A DNA stretch of 64,000 nt, taken from assembly GCA_014218235.1 (NCBI GenBank), contig CM024760.1, forward strand, positions 7,606,049 to 7,670,048, in the 5' to 3' direction. Shown piece by piece: positions 20,024 through 32,075 of this stretch (its first letter is position 1; every line of letters starts with the position of its first letter). A program made the position numbers and the translations under genes. The notes under the pieces are model-generated. The model saw only the letters and a program-made list of their open reading frames with translations, had not been told where the DNA came from and ran no database searches. The DNA comes from Colocasia esculenta (lineage: Eukaryota > Streptophyta > Magnoliopsida > Alismatales > Araceae).

Positions 20024-23000
20024 ATGGCGTCGTTCTCCCCTTCTATTTCCTCCTGGTAGGCTTTCCCGCATCCCACGCTCACCTCCACTTGCTTCTTTTC
20101 TTCTTGTTGTTCTTTGCTTGGCGTGGGGGAACGGCGAGACGATCGCATTGGCCGTCTGTGAACCACTGATTCTTGGAGAATGAGATCGATGCCAAGTGGG
20201 TTTTAGGAAAGGCGTTTTTTTGCTCCGTCCTGGATGTTATCTGAGCCTCCGGGCTGGCCTAAATTTAAATTCCTACGAACGTGTTTGCTGCTTCATTTCA
20301 CAATAAGTGAGAATTTTTATTGTCTTGATGGCATTCTTACGCTCTTTCCTGATTGTTGTTCCTAAGATAGCTTGGAGAACCCACTTCCAATGTCCTGGCC
20401 TAGTATTTTGCTCGGTTTCTGTTCAATAGACTGGCAAAAGAGTGGTTGCGTTTCTGTTTTGAGATAGGGTTGTATATATGCCACACATGTGTTCATGTTG
20501 ATTGAAATTTGAATGATGCAAGTAAAAAAATCTGAACCAAAATGGTGTAAGACTTTTAGTTTTTTTTTTTTTTTCGTTTGATATCCGTGTAATCTGAAAA
20601 AAAAAAAAAAATCCTGTTTCCACAGCCATTTGAAGTCTGCATTTCTTGGAGACCGGTGGCATTTGCTGCACAGCTGTCCCTGTCAGGAGGATTGGGTTCT
20701 TGGCAAGGCCAGTGGAGTGCAAGGAATCTAGGATTGGAAAGAAGCCAATAGAAGTGCCATCAAATGTGACCATCACACTGGAAGGTCAGGACTTGAAGGT
20801 GAAGGGTCCATTGGGTGAGCTCTCAAGGACTTACCCACGTGAAGTCAAGGTCTTGAAGGAGGAATCTGGGCAACTGAAGGTTATGAAGGCTCTCGATACC
20901 AGAAGAGCAAATCAAATGCATGGGCTCTTTAGGTAACTAATTGCAAGAAATAAACTTCGATGTAGTGTCCTTCCGTGACTGTGTAGTTTCACCTTCTTTT
21001 GCATCCTTTGCTTTCATAAAATCCATTTGGATGATATTTATCAAAATAGTTGTTTTGTTAGAAGTGCCTCAAAACTCTTATGGCATGTTTGGTATTAGGA
21101 TAGACCGGGGATAGCTTTAAAATTTTGAGGATATCCTCACTCTATCCCCTATCTATCTTGATAACTGGCATCCAAGTTCACGAGTATTTATCTTCACCGC
21201 CCTTAAGTTGGATAATCCCCTAAAAATGCACTTGATTCAAGGACCATAATTTCGAAGGGCAAATTCATATGAAACTAGTATGCTTAGATCAACTGTGTAA
21301 CTTCCAACGGAAACAGTTGTCCTTCATATGCCAAGAAATAGATTTGTGACGGCATTACAAGCCCTCATATTCCTTCCTTTCAAGTTTCAACTTAGCATTC
21401 ATGTGTAGCTTTGGGCCTGAGCATCAAAGACAGCAATATTCATTTAGTGAACTTTTCTCAGTTTCGGTTCATCTATTAGCATCTGTCCTAATTGAAGGCA
21501 TTACATTCTTCAGTTTTGTACATGTCTGTTGGAATGCTGAGTCTGAGATTGTTTGGAATCAGTTTGAACATATTTTTTAAGGACTAGGGTCTTGACTTAA
21601 CGCAACTTCAGTCAATGAGCATGAACATTTTTCAAAGTGGTAAATAGCAGTTTTTGCTCGTGGATCTCTTCCAGCACTTGCTTACTCTTTGACATCATTA
21701 TATTACTTTTTGATTTCAGGACATTTACATATTCCTATTTTCTGTTTGTACTTGTTAGAATAGATTCACATCAATTACAGTATGATTATCACATTTTGAT
21801 TTCAAAAATAGAAAGGAAACATATCTGCATCTTCCTCATCATTTTTCTTTGCGTTGTTTGCCCTTACTTCGATTCTGAAGTTGAACACATGTCTATTGTT
21901 TCTGCTTTCTATGAGCTGTTTTACATGTTATCTGCTACGGGGAGCAGACGGCCTATCCTCCACCGCAACTAAGAAATAAATGATAATAAATTTTATTTAA
22001 TTATATGGTATTGAGTGTTGGACAATATGAAAAGTGTTAACATTAACAAAATATATGTAGCAGAGATGAGGATGGTGAGATAGATGTGTGGAAAGACTAA
22101 GAAAGATAAAATTAGGAATGAGTACTTCCATGAGGACTTGAGAATAACTCCAATTCATGGTATGCAATCTCGCGAGAATCTCGATCTCGGCCCCTTCCCA
22201 AGAAACGAGAAGGTAGATGCCTCTTCAGGCAGGGTTGTCAGGATCCTCTTATTTACCTAAATATCATTTAAGTAAATGTTAGTATTTGTAGTTTCATTTA
22301 CTTAAGATATTACATATAAATAAAAAAGTACCTCCCATTTGAATCTACTAAAAATATCAAAAAAATCATATATCTTACCAATAAAATGTCAACTCTCTCA
22401 TCTAAGAAGAAAACCGCGATTTTAATGATTCCATCAAAATAGCGTCTTTCTAATCCCTCATAATTTGACCTATCTAAAAATTTCATAACTCAAATAAACC
22501 TAATAAAACACTAAAAATCAAAAGTCTGGTGAAAAAAGTCAAACGTGCATATGACTTCTCCAAGGAGCCACTCTCCTACTGACAGCAACTAAGTCTTAGT
22601 CATGGTCCATTGTGATATTCAGATAAATAAGATATTTTGCCATGGGTTCCCATGTCATGAATTAAATGTTTTTATGCTTAAAGTAAAATCCTACGGAGAG
22701 AAAAATGAAAATGCACATCTCGAATCCCAATTCTCACACTCTTGTTGTATGATATATGTGAACATATGTCATCCATGGTTGAGACTTGAGAATATTTGCA
22801 ATTATCTATGTTCCTTAAGGAATTATCTATGTGATCCTATGTGATCCACACTTTTATGTTATCTTGATCTCCTGAGATCTCTCCAGATCTCTTCTCTTTC
22901 ACCTTCCCGAGACGAAGTCGAGATCCGATATGGCAAACCTTGCTCCAATTGAAAGTAAAATGAGATAAAATAGACTCAGGTGGTTTCAACTATGCCAAAA

Positions 23001-24856
23001 TCTGCAAAAACTTATTAAAAAATATATATGAAAAAATCAGAAAAAAAGAAAAAATATAAGAAATTACCAAAACATCAACAAAATTTGTGGACATGCATTT
23101 GAATTTAAATAAATTGGATTAATGAAAGATTGTAGTTTACCTGAACATCACCTCGAGACATGGTTATTTACTTGAACATCATTTAACTTTCATTTACTTA
23201 AGATATTACATGTAAATAAGGAAGTACCCCCCTTTGAATCAAATAAAAATATTAAAAAATTTATATCTCTTACCAATAAAAAGTCAACTCTCCCATCTAA
23301 GAAGAAAATTACGATTTTGATGATTTCATCAAAATGTCGACTTTCTAATCCCTCATAATTTGGTCTAACTAAAAATTTCATAATTCAAATAAACTACATA
23401 TATATGGAATACTAAAAATCTAATGTCCGATGAAATAAGTCAAATGTACATGTGATTTCTCTAGGGGACTCACTCTCCTACTGATAGGACTTTTAGTAGG
23501 AGAGTGAGTCCCTTGGAGAAGTCACATGTATGTTTGACTTATTTCACTAGACTTTGAATTTTTAGTATTCCATATCAGTTCGGTCAAATTATAAGAGATT
23601 AGAAAGTCGGCATTTTGATGAAATCATCAAAATCGTAATTTTCTTCTTAGATAGTAGAGATGACTTTTTATTGGTAAGAGATATGATTATCTTTTGATAT
23701 TTTTATTGGATTCAAATAGGGGGTACTTCTTTATTTACATGTAATATTTTAAGTAAATAAAACTACAAATATAAACTACAAATGATGTCATGGTAAATAA
23801 GGTCAAGGCTGAAACCATTAAAATATTATTTTTTTAGTTAACGGATTGGAACAGTGTTCCGGTTCGGTTTTGGATCGGTTAAGGCCGAAATCAAAACGTT
23901 TTGGTTTTGGCTGAAGCTCCCATCTATGGGTGGTTTGGACATGTGCTCCGCCCTAATTTGGTGCCAGTTAAAAGATGTGATCAAATCTTAGTGGGTGTTA
24001 GTAAAAGAGCTCAAGGAAGACCTAAAATGAGATAGCACAATATTATTAGGAAGGACATTGGCTTCTTGGGTTTAAACATGAATATAGCACTTGATAGAAG
24101 TCTTTGGCGGAACAAGATTCCCAAATAATGGGATAAGGCTCTGAAGATGCTGAATTATATTTAATTATCTTTACCCTTTTTGTTGGGGGTGGCAAGGGTA
24201 GACCAGTTCTGGCCAGAGCTACATCTTCCACAAAAGCTGTCCTATGCTACATCCATTCAAATTCCAAAGAGTGTGTTAAGCTATTAAGCTATAAGATTAA
24301 TCTTTTCTGATGAGGAAAACCTCGACTGCATCTGCTTAAATTGGAAACTTCACATTTTTCTTTCTTTTCTTTTTTCTGTTTTTGGTGGGGGAGGGTGGGC
24401 AATAACTTGTCTGTTTCCTTTTACCTCCACCTCCATCTCCATCGTAGCTTCCATTTTTAATGCTTATCTACTCTAATTGAAGCCTGACAGTCTAATTTTT
24501 TTTTGTTCTTGTTGTGTAGAACTCTCACTGACAACATGGTTGTCGGTGTCTCAAAGGGATTTGAGAAAAGGCTTCAGTTGGTAGGGGTGGGATATCGTGC
24601 TATGTTGGAGGGCAAGGACCTTGTACTGAACCTTGGATTTTCACACCCTGTTCGGATGGCAATTCCAGATGGACTGCAAGTCAAAGTGGAGGACAACACA
24701 AGAATTGCTGTCAGTGGCTATGACAGGTGTGCCATTGGTGAGTTTGCTGCTTCAGTGAGGAAGTGGAGACCTCCAGAGCCATACAAAGGTAAGGGAGTCA
24801 AATATGCTGATGAAATTGTAAGAAGAAAGGAAGGTAAAGCTGGCAAGAAGAAATAG
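20024..24856 (+). CDS. RPL6: Chloroplast 50S ribosomal protein L6 (nuclear gene)
   Basis: Component of the plastid large ribosomal subunit, made in the cytosol and imported. Exons: 20024-20055, 20636-20932 and 24520-24856; joined length is 666 nt, 221 aa plus stop, close to known plant L6 proteins. Residues 1 to about 39 (MASFSPSISSC to ARPVEC) look like a Ser-rich transit peptide. The mature part carries SRIGKKPIEVPSNVTI, KGPLGELSRTYP, NQMHGLFRTLTDNMVVGVSKGFEK and the L6 signature region KWRPPEPYKGKGVKY, ending RRKEGKAGKKK. Exon 2 must begin at the AG at 20634-20635; the stronger-looking CAG at 20623-20625 would shift the frame and meet a stop. Intron 1 is 580 bp. Intron 2 is 3.6 kb and holds a foldback element and a LINE fragment. 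Expected to be an expressed housekeeping gene. Confidence 0.95.
22245..22590 (+). repeat. Half copy of a foldback repeat in L6 intron 2
   Basis: Matches the left arm of the foldback at 23164-23799 (shared phrases CATTTACTTAAGATATTACA, CATCTAAGAAGAAAA, TTTCTAATCCCTCATAATTT, CACTCTCCTACTGA). Only one arm is present, so it is a truncated or solo copy. Confidence 0.65.
23164..23799. mobile_element. Foldback element with about 310-bp inverted arms
   Basis: The left arm (23164-23482) and the right arm (23490-23799) are inverted copies meeting at CTCTCCTACTGATAGGAC/TTTTAGTAGGAGAG. Similarity runs the whole arm length with many substitutions. A transcript through it, such as the L6 pre-mRNA, would form a long imperfect hairpin. 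No protein is encoded. Confidence 0.75.
23915..24150 (+). pseudogene. Non-LTR retrotransposon (LINE) remnant, tail of reverse transcriptase
   Basis: The frame at about 23922 reads GWFGHVLRPNLVPVKRCDQI, then SKRAQGRPKM, a stop, and then IIRKDIGFLGLN and ALDRSLWRNKIPK. The WFGHV, RGRPK-like and LDR-LWR motifs are typical of the region after the reverse transcriptase domain in plant LINEs. Stops and loss of the rest mark a dead fragment. It lies in L6 intron 2. Confidence 0.65.
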
Positions 24857-26200
24857 GAGCTACATTTTCTCTTCATTTGTTTTCACAATATTGTTTTTCC
24901 TTTTTGTGCTTTGTTGTATCTTGAATGCTGATCATGTGACATGTATCTGAGAACAATGCAAAAACTTTGTTTCATTTGTTGGACATGTCAGGTCAGTTGA
25001 AAATAGATTGGACATGATTCATTCCTAACTTTCTTTCAGTGTGGTCTGTTATTCATGTATTATGGTTTCTGAGACTGAGAACTGTATGAGATTTCATAAT
25101 TTAAAGAAGAAAGCAACATCAGGTGGCAACACCACTATCTTGACGTAATGGCATGATCACCTGACATAAATAAAGAGGACGCAGGACATAGAATGACACT
25201 GTTCTGCTGTAGTCTCTGTGGTACCCAGAGTTTTTTGTAGTCATTTAAGATAGTAGCAGTAGCACCCCTCTTCTTGTAAAGAAGTTGACAGTGTATTGTA
25301 GTTGGTCTACTTTTCATAGAACACTGGCATTTCAGCTGTGTCAGAGGAATCTCTCCTCCATTCTTGATTGCACATGTTAACAGAATTGGTGGCATGATCC
25401 ACCGTTTTCGGAAAAAAAACACCATGTTGAGAGTTTACTTTCTGTGCAAGGTATTCTTGAGCAACTGAAGCTAGTATATTCCATTCTTCAAAGCAAGGAG
25501 GTCATTCTGAATCTAACGTAGGCTGTCAGCCTTGTGATTGTGTGTGGGAACCCCACCTCCTCACCCCATTTCCCACCCTGTGAAGCTGCCTCTTTGTTCA
25601 GAGCAGTTTATGTATTCTATGCCAATGTTATGTCCTTGTTTCCAAGATCATCAGAAACTCACACCTATTTTCCACTGTTGGAATTCTGTTTACAGGTCAC
25701 TTTGATTAATATAAAGTATAAACGTCGCAGAAACACCGCAAAAAAATGCCGTCAGCTACCAATATTTGGAATGATGGATTGCAGCCATCCTTTCATCTTT
25801 GGTAGCTGACAGTTTGTATGGCAAATATACAATACCATATGTGAACTCTTTCCACTGTCAGAGAAAGCATTCATGTATAATCTCAAACATGATTCTTTTA
25901 CTGAATACAGGCTCTGTCCAGGAGCAGTCATAAGCCTTAACTTCACTACTGTAGTTCTTCCAGTCTCTTTTAAGCTTTTAGTGATCATCCATACTGCCAT
26001 ATATATTGTAAGCAGGATTGGAAGGGAGTACTCCCAGTTTACAGTTGAGGGCTGGCTAGAAAGGTATGAAATTTCCAACAATTTGCTAGTCGGCTGAAGA
26101 GTTTTATTTGGGAATCTTAAGATTCTTGTTTCAATTCTTATTACTGAAGTCCTCTTTTCTCCACTTGAAGGGGAGTAGAAAAGAAAATTCCGAACATCAA
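24857..26200. other. L6 3' flank and intergenic DNA, no gene recognised
   Basis: The L6 untranslated tail is followed by mixed-composition DNA. A minus-strand frame of about 109 codons (25752-26081) shows no familiar motif and is probably chance. One compact hairpin lies at 25751-25810. Confidence 0.4.
25751..25810. repeat. Compact 60-nt inverted repeat (hairpin)
   Basis: GTCAGCTACCAA at the left pairs exactly with TTGGTAGCTGAC at the right. Pairing continues with a few mismatches (GATGG with CCATC) to a small loop around ATTGCAG. It is shorter than usual plant microRNA precursors. It could be a relic of a miniature element. Confidence 0.5.
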
Positions 26201-26204
26201 TAAT

Positions 26205-26775
26205 ATGTTTGGTACCACTAAAAAGTTAATTCATAAAAAACTTTTTACATAAAATTATGGATTTGACATCCTTGATAAGACTTCGTAAACCATTTTCTTG
26301 GATTTCTCTTTCATATAGGATTTTCATGAGTGTGACTATAATTTCCACTATAATTCTCAGTGTCGATGCTTGAAACTCGACGGTTAGCAACCCGGGGTCC
26401 GACAGTCGGTGCTCGGTGTTCGACCGTCCAGGGGCCAGCGGCCGGCGTCGCCGTCCGGCTACCCGGCGGCCGGCGTCGCCGTCCGGCTGCTTGGCGTCCG
26501 GCGCCCGACGATCGACGGCCAGCGCTCGACGGCCGGCGTCGGGTGACCAGTGTCGGTCGATCATATGATCGACATACGAAACTTGTTTTTATTTTTTAGA
26601 TTTTTATTTATTTTTAAAAATATTTTACTGGTAAACAAATATCAAAAAATCTTTTGAAGAAAAATATTTACGTGGATATCAAATAGATAATTATTTTTTT
26701 AACTTTTCTGTAAAAATTAATCATTGAAAAATATTTTTCATATGAATTTATTTTACAAGTAACCAAACAGACCCA
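26205..26775. mobile_element. AT-rich miniature element with GC-rich core
   Basis: The right end AACCAAACAGACCCA resembles the ends at 18729 and 54972. The left boundary, near TGTTTGGTACCACTA at 26208, is approximate. The core (26360-26575) is GC-rich, with repeated CCGGCGTCGCCGTCCGGCT units in otherwise AT-rich sequence. It is probably another member of the Harbinger-like group seen here. Confidence 0.4.
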
Positions 26776-27349
26776 CAATTCAACTTTTTTCCTTGTTACA
26801 AACATTGTTGGATTCCTTTTTCCGCGGTTCGTAGTTCATTGAAATACGGTCCATAATATTTTTGACTTTCTGATTTTTAATCTTTTTAAAATCTTTCACA
26901 TATATTAACATGTATATTTCACATGCATTTCAAGAGATGGGGCAGAGCTAACCCAATTTAAAGGGGTGTTGCCCCGTGGTTAACGCGGTTAAACAACCCC
27001 CCACTTAAAAGTGTGGTACGGGGTACCTCTCCTACTCCCCTTTAACTCCACTATCAAACCAAGCAAAGGGTTTAATTTTCTCCAAGTTTCTGAGTTTGTT
27101 TGAATAACAACAGTTGCTTAATTACATCGTGTGGTTTGGATTTTATCCAGTATTAATTGGATATTGAAAGTTTCTCCATGATTTTAACATATAATTTCAC
27201 TTTCACTTTGTGTGGTTTTGAATAAATTCTTCTGATTTAGATAATTTTTGACGTGCTTACATTGCTTTTGTTTAAAAAACCATTTGCATGATCAATGAAG
27301 ATGGTGAAACCTCAATACCGACAATATAATATTTCCTCCCTATTTTCTT

Positions 27350-27380
<31 letters not shown>

Positions 27381-27940
27381 TTTTTTTTTTTTTTTAACAT
27401 AAACAGAGAAGGGAAAGAAAATGTTCTATAGAAGAATATCTGATAGGGAAATCTTTATGTATATATTTTTTGGCACTAGTTACATTCATATTTCAAAAAA
27501 TGGATATCCACAAAAACCAAATAGCTGCACTATAGATACGTTGATTGAATCATCAGTGAGGTAGTCCAACAATATTATTTAATTCCGAACCGCATGCACT
27601 ACTAGTCCGAACTCTAATTCAAAATTTTAATGTTAAATGGAAATCTTCTACAAATAAAGAGGGGAAGTTTTCATAACTTATCTGATGTAAGATCAAACGT
27701 AAAAAAATTAATAAATTATTCTGTGGACCTTGTATATGGACAAATTAATTAATTAAGAAAAACAGCGGTTAGCAGTATACACCTGATCACCTCTTAAATT
27801 GAAATTTTTTATTTTTTTCGCCGAGTAGTTCATTAATTTAAATACATCCATATATAATATTTCTGACTCGTCTAATTTTATATAATCTTCTTTTAATCGA
27901 TCTTTGACATATGTTTACGTTATCTGACGATCATTATTAA
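26776..27940. other. Intergenic, simple repeats only
   Basis: AT-rich DNA with a (TA)n(TG)n(T)n microsatellite at about 27350-27398. No coding frame or known element is recognised. Confidence 0.4.
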
Positions 27941-27941
27941 C

Positions 27942-28216
27942 TTTTTTTTTTGATAACGAGGAAACCCCACCCTGTGTGATTTTGTGGGCTCAGGAATTGA
28001 TGTTCGTGAACTCCAAGATTAGGACTTGACAGCTCCTATTTTTTGTATACCCGTATGTATACCCGTATTGCCCTTACTCTACTTGACCGAAAAAATTTCA
28101 GATCTACACACTTCGAAGATTACATGTAAATCAAATAAACCCCCCCCCCCCTCTAGTCGAACTCGAGACCTCCTACTTTTAAGCAAGAGTTCTAACCGAT
28201 CAACCACTAACTCCAA
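27942..28216 (-). mobile_element. tRNA-derived SINE
   Basis: On the minus strand the head starts GGAGTTAGTGGTTGATCGG (A-box-like) and has a B-box-like GAGTTCGACTAG about 45 bp on. A G-run follows, and the element ends GTTTCCTCGTTATCA plus a run of A at 27942-27951. A tRNA-like head with an A-tail is the SINE plan. A target duplication was not resolved. Confidence 0.55.
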
Positions 28217-28636
28217 TATTATAAGAAACACTACATGTCATTCATATGAATCTAATGAAAAGTAGCCAGGATATGCTCAAGCCACGCGCGCGTGAAGAGG
28301 ATATATGCCATCAGAGAATCTGGTTGGCAACATGCACATATGCGGGCATGCATGCATGCATGCGCACGTACCTCTTCCAGGATAAGAAATGCTCCCTCGT
28401 CTGGACTTAGATGTCAGGGTACTGGATGAGGAGAGCTATCCAGGATACAGAGTTGTGATTCCATGAAATCTCCTGTTGTTTTGTTATAAATTATAAGCAA
28501 ATTAGATTGGTGTACTACTTCTCGATCTGTTCTTCACAGCTCTAAGATATCTGCATATATATCATTATCTTCTGAGCTGTGTTATCTGTACTGTCCATCC
28601 CTAGCTAGTTTGGCCAATATCTCTTTCAAGCTGTAA

Positions 28637-31600
28637 ATGGCGTCCAGGGCAATGCCCTCTCCTCCATTTCTGTTCCTTGCACTACTTGTCTTGCTCGCCT
28701 CCTGCTCTGGTAATGAGGTTTAATTATCTAAGAGTTCTAAGTTCTTAGTCGTTTGAATAACAAGTGCTTTTTGAACAAGTTCTCCTGGGTTTGAGATGGA
28801 GCAGCACTCTCACAAGAATTTCTTCAATAGTTTTTGGCGTGCTTACACATGAGTTTTTTTTCTTCTAAAATCATTTGCAGGGCCAATGAAGAATATGGCG
28901 AAAGCTCAGGTAATATATAACGACAAGTTCGACCTCCTTATTTTCCTTGAAATACATATGTATTCTATACGTATAAATATGCACATGTATGTGTGTGCGT
29001 GTATAAATAGAGAGAGAAGGGATCAGAAGAGAAGGTTAATTATATATATACAAGAATATCTGATAGGGAAATTTAATCTTTAATTGATGCATAGGATCTC
29101 AAATGGAAGCCGCATATATATATATAGAGAGAGAAAATATATATGTAAGCCAGCTACATCTAGTTTTAGGATTTTGCTGATGGTAGTCTTTATGTTATAT
29201 ATGGATGTGTCTCATCCGATAAGATATTTACTAATAAAAAATCGAACATTTTGTTTAGTTCATCGACCCAAATTATAAACACTTGAATCGAATCGCTTCG
29301 ATTTCTCGAGTCAAATTATAAGAAAAGCCGCGTATTATTGTAGCACAATATTTTCATCTTAATTTTACGTGTAAGTGGCAAGATATACAAAGATAAAACA
29401 TTCGGTATGTTGTCTTATCAGTCATGTTCCCATGAACTAATATATCGTCGCATGACAAATTATAAAGAGCACCGCTTGGTGCAAACCGTGGTGGTAGTTT
29501 GCATCCACGGTGGATGCAAACTACCACCCCATTGGGGGTGGGCACAACCCTAGGGGTTGGCCCACCCCCAATGACCTCAGCTCCCCCAATGGGGAGGTGA
29601 GTTTGTTGCAAACAGCCAACCTGGCGGTTTGCAACAAGTCTTTCCCAATTATAAAATATTACTCTCTCTTTTTCTTTTTCTTTTCATTTGAAATACTCAA
29701 GGATTAGGAAGGCGTCCCACCTCCCTTGTCTTATCCTCGTGTGTTGTGAATTTGGGGAGACCAAATCAGAGGAGTTCAATGTCTATAATACATAAGTCTA
29801 AATGTTGTTCCATCTTAGAATTAATTGGCGTCAACTGAAATGTTTTATCGAGTTATATTTTGATACTTTTCTTTTTATTTTTTAATGTGAAATTAAATTC
29901 ACACATATTTTTCCAACGAATCTCTCCGTCAAATATGAGTTTCTTTAATGTTAACAATACTCTCCCTTAAGTGAAAGTCGTGCGACTAGCACCCAAATGA
30001 CCACCAATAGAATATCATAGCATAAAAATTCTTAACATGGTCCAACAATACTATGTCTAGCTCAATAAACCATAGGCTCTAATATCAATTTGTTGTGAAT
30101 TTTGAGGAGAATCATCAAACGAAGGAGTTCAATGCCTATAATACATAATCTAAATGGGATTCCATCTTAAAATCAATAATTAGCGACAAGTGAAGTACTG
30201 TCCCATTAAATTATATTTTAGTACTTTTTTTAAAAAATTTTATGTGAGACTAAACTCACACATGGTTTTCCAACAAATCTCTCCTTGGGTTTTGAGAAGT
30301 TGACCAAGTCAAACTAAACATAACACTCATGACCTACATAGAGGCTAGCTGATCTCATTATAGAGAAATGCTAGTTACTCGGACACCCGAAGAACTAGTC
30401 GGCGACAAGTGAAGTACTGTCCCATTAAATTATATTTTAGTACTTTTTTTAAAATTTTTTATGTGAGACTAAACTCACACATGGTTTTCCAACAAATCTC
30501 TCCTTGGGTTTTGAGAAGTTGACCAAGTCAAACTAAACATAACACTCATGACCTACATAGAGGCTAGCTGATCTCATTATAGAGAAATGCTAGTTACTCG
30601 GACACCCGAAGAACTAGTCGGCGACAAGTGAAGTACTGTCCCATTAAATTATATTTTAGTACTTTTTTTAAAATTTTTATGTGAGACTAAACTCACACAT
30701 GGTTTTCCAACAAATCTCTCCTTGGGTTTTGAGAAGTTGACCAAGTCAAACTAAACATAACACTCATGACCTACATAGAGGCTAGCTGATCTCATTATAG
30801 AGAAATGCTAGTTACTCGGACACCCGAAGAACTAGTCGACATGGATCGGATCAGGTCGGCCGCACGTGGGCCCCACAAGGGAGCAACGTGGGGCCCGCAC
30901 GCCCGACCAATCATGTCGTCGGCCGCGCAGTTGATCCAGCTCATATTGATTATCCGGGTGCCCGAATAAACAGTATTTCTCCTCATTATATATAGAGTAC
31001 TCTCTCATCATCTTCAAGTTTTAATCTAAGTCCAAACATGTACCTAAAGCTTTTCATTCATTGTGGTGCAGAGAACTTGGTGCATTGCAAGGGACGTCGC
31101 AGAACCCCAAGCACTGCAGAGCAACATAGACTATGCTTGCTCCAAGGTGGAGTGCAGCATCATACTCCCCGGTGGATCCTGCTTCTGCCCCAACACCCTC
31201 ATGAACCATGCTTCCGTGGCCATGAATCTTTACTACAAGGCTAACAAGAGGAACCCATCTGCCTGCAACTTCAATGGCACTGGCACCATCACTTTTACTG
31301 ACCCAAGTAAGCACTCTACTCTAGTATATCGAATGCTTTTAATTACCACACTCATAGATAATAAGTAAATTCGTTATTTAAGATCTCTTTGATAACCCAA
31401 TTAAATAAGTTGAAGTACCTAGAACATAGGTCAAGTTATTCGTCTCGGGTTACTTCGAACGCTGGAACATAGTTATATTATGTGACGAGAAATATTTATG
31501 GATAAATTAATTAAGAGTCTTTATCAGATGTTTGATTTATTTTCTAATATTTGACAGAGGTGTAATTCATTACATTAAATGTTATCTTTTGTTATAGTAT

Positions 31601-32075
31601 ACATTAAGTACTCTTGTTACAGCAGTGACTTCTCTGTTGCAGTTAGAGACTCCTAATTAATTTATCTAATATTTATTATAAAATTAATTTTATAATAATG
31701 ATATAAAAGTAGATCATATATATTTTCTCTCTCATTCCCAATTAATAGCATTGATTTCTTCCAATCCACATCATCATTATTAATGCAAGATTGATCTTGT
31801 AACAAATATATATTTCTCTACTAATTGAGATGTAAAAAATCACATATATATTAATCCATATATTTTGCAGACGATCACTTATTCAATTATCAAAGTATAT
31901 ACATATATCCGTGTGTGTCTTGATTTATGGTTAAGATTTGATTGCTAATTATGAGGTGTTGATAATATTAATCCAGAGAATTTTTTTATATATCTTTCAT
32001 GATTTCTTGATATTGGATACTGACATGATATACCATATCAATTGGGCAGGTTTCGGAATTTGCAGGTATATTTGA
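28637..32075 (+). CDS. Small secreted X8-domain protein, copy A (Ole e 10 / callose-binding type)
   Basis: Exons: 28637-28709, 28881-28909, 31072-31306 and 32050-32075, 363 nt, 120 aa. Residues 1-24 are a signal peptide (FLFLALLVLLASCS). The 29-nt microexon encodes a short linker (PMKNMAKAQ). The X8 domain follows: RTWCIARD, IDYACSKVEC, LPGGSCF, NHASVAMNLYYK, ACNFNGTG and DPSFGICRY, with all six expected cysteines plus one extra (SCFCPN). X8 domains bind beta-1,3-glucan (callose) in cell walls or at plasmodesmata. The protein ends right after the domain, with no GPI-anchor signal, so it is probably free in the wall. Exon sizes and phases match copy B at 41753-42872. Intron 2 (2.2 kb) holds two MULE-type miniature elements and a tandem triplication. 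Confidence 0.85.
29467..29646. mobile_element. MULE-type miniature element, perfect 9-bp duplication
   Basis: A 180-bp element with ends GAGCACCGCTTGGTGCAAACCG at left and CGGTTTGCAACAAG...CCC at right, flanked by AATTATAAA (29458-29466 and 29647-29655). The interior contains the palindrome TAGTTTGCATCC/GGATGCAAACTA. It lies in intron 2 of X8 copy A and is not the same family as the element at 30800. Confidence 0.65.
30183..30838 (+). repeat. Three tandem copies of a 219-bp unit
   Basis: GCGACAAGTGAAGTACTGTC starts at 30183, 30402 and 30621, an exact 219-bp period with very few differences. Each unit ends with the first 39 bp or so of the miniature element at 30800 (GAGAAATGCTAGTTACTCGG onward). 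The amplification therefore took in the element's left end. The near identity implies a recent event. Confidence 0.9.
30800..30981. mobile_element. MULE-type miniature element, perfect 9-bp duplication
   Basis: A 182-bp element with ends GAGAAATGCTAGTTACTCGG and its inverted partner ATAAACAGTATTTCTC, flanked by CTCATTATA (30791-30799 and 30982-30990). The core is GC-rich (GGTCGGCCGCACGTGGGCCC). It is related to 17622-17761 and 42589-42750. It lies in intron 2 of X8 copy A, directly upstream of the exon encoding the X8 domain. Confidence 0.75.

Noticed and set aside
19813..20166. A 117-codon minus-strand frame
   Set aside because: It overlaps the first exon and leader of the L6 gene on the other strand and has no recognisable motif.
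25752..26081. A 109-codon minus-strand frame
   Set aside because: No signal, domain or splice context; it contains the hairpin repeat and is most likely chance.
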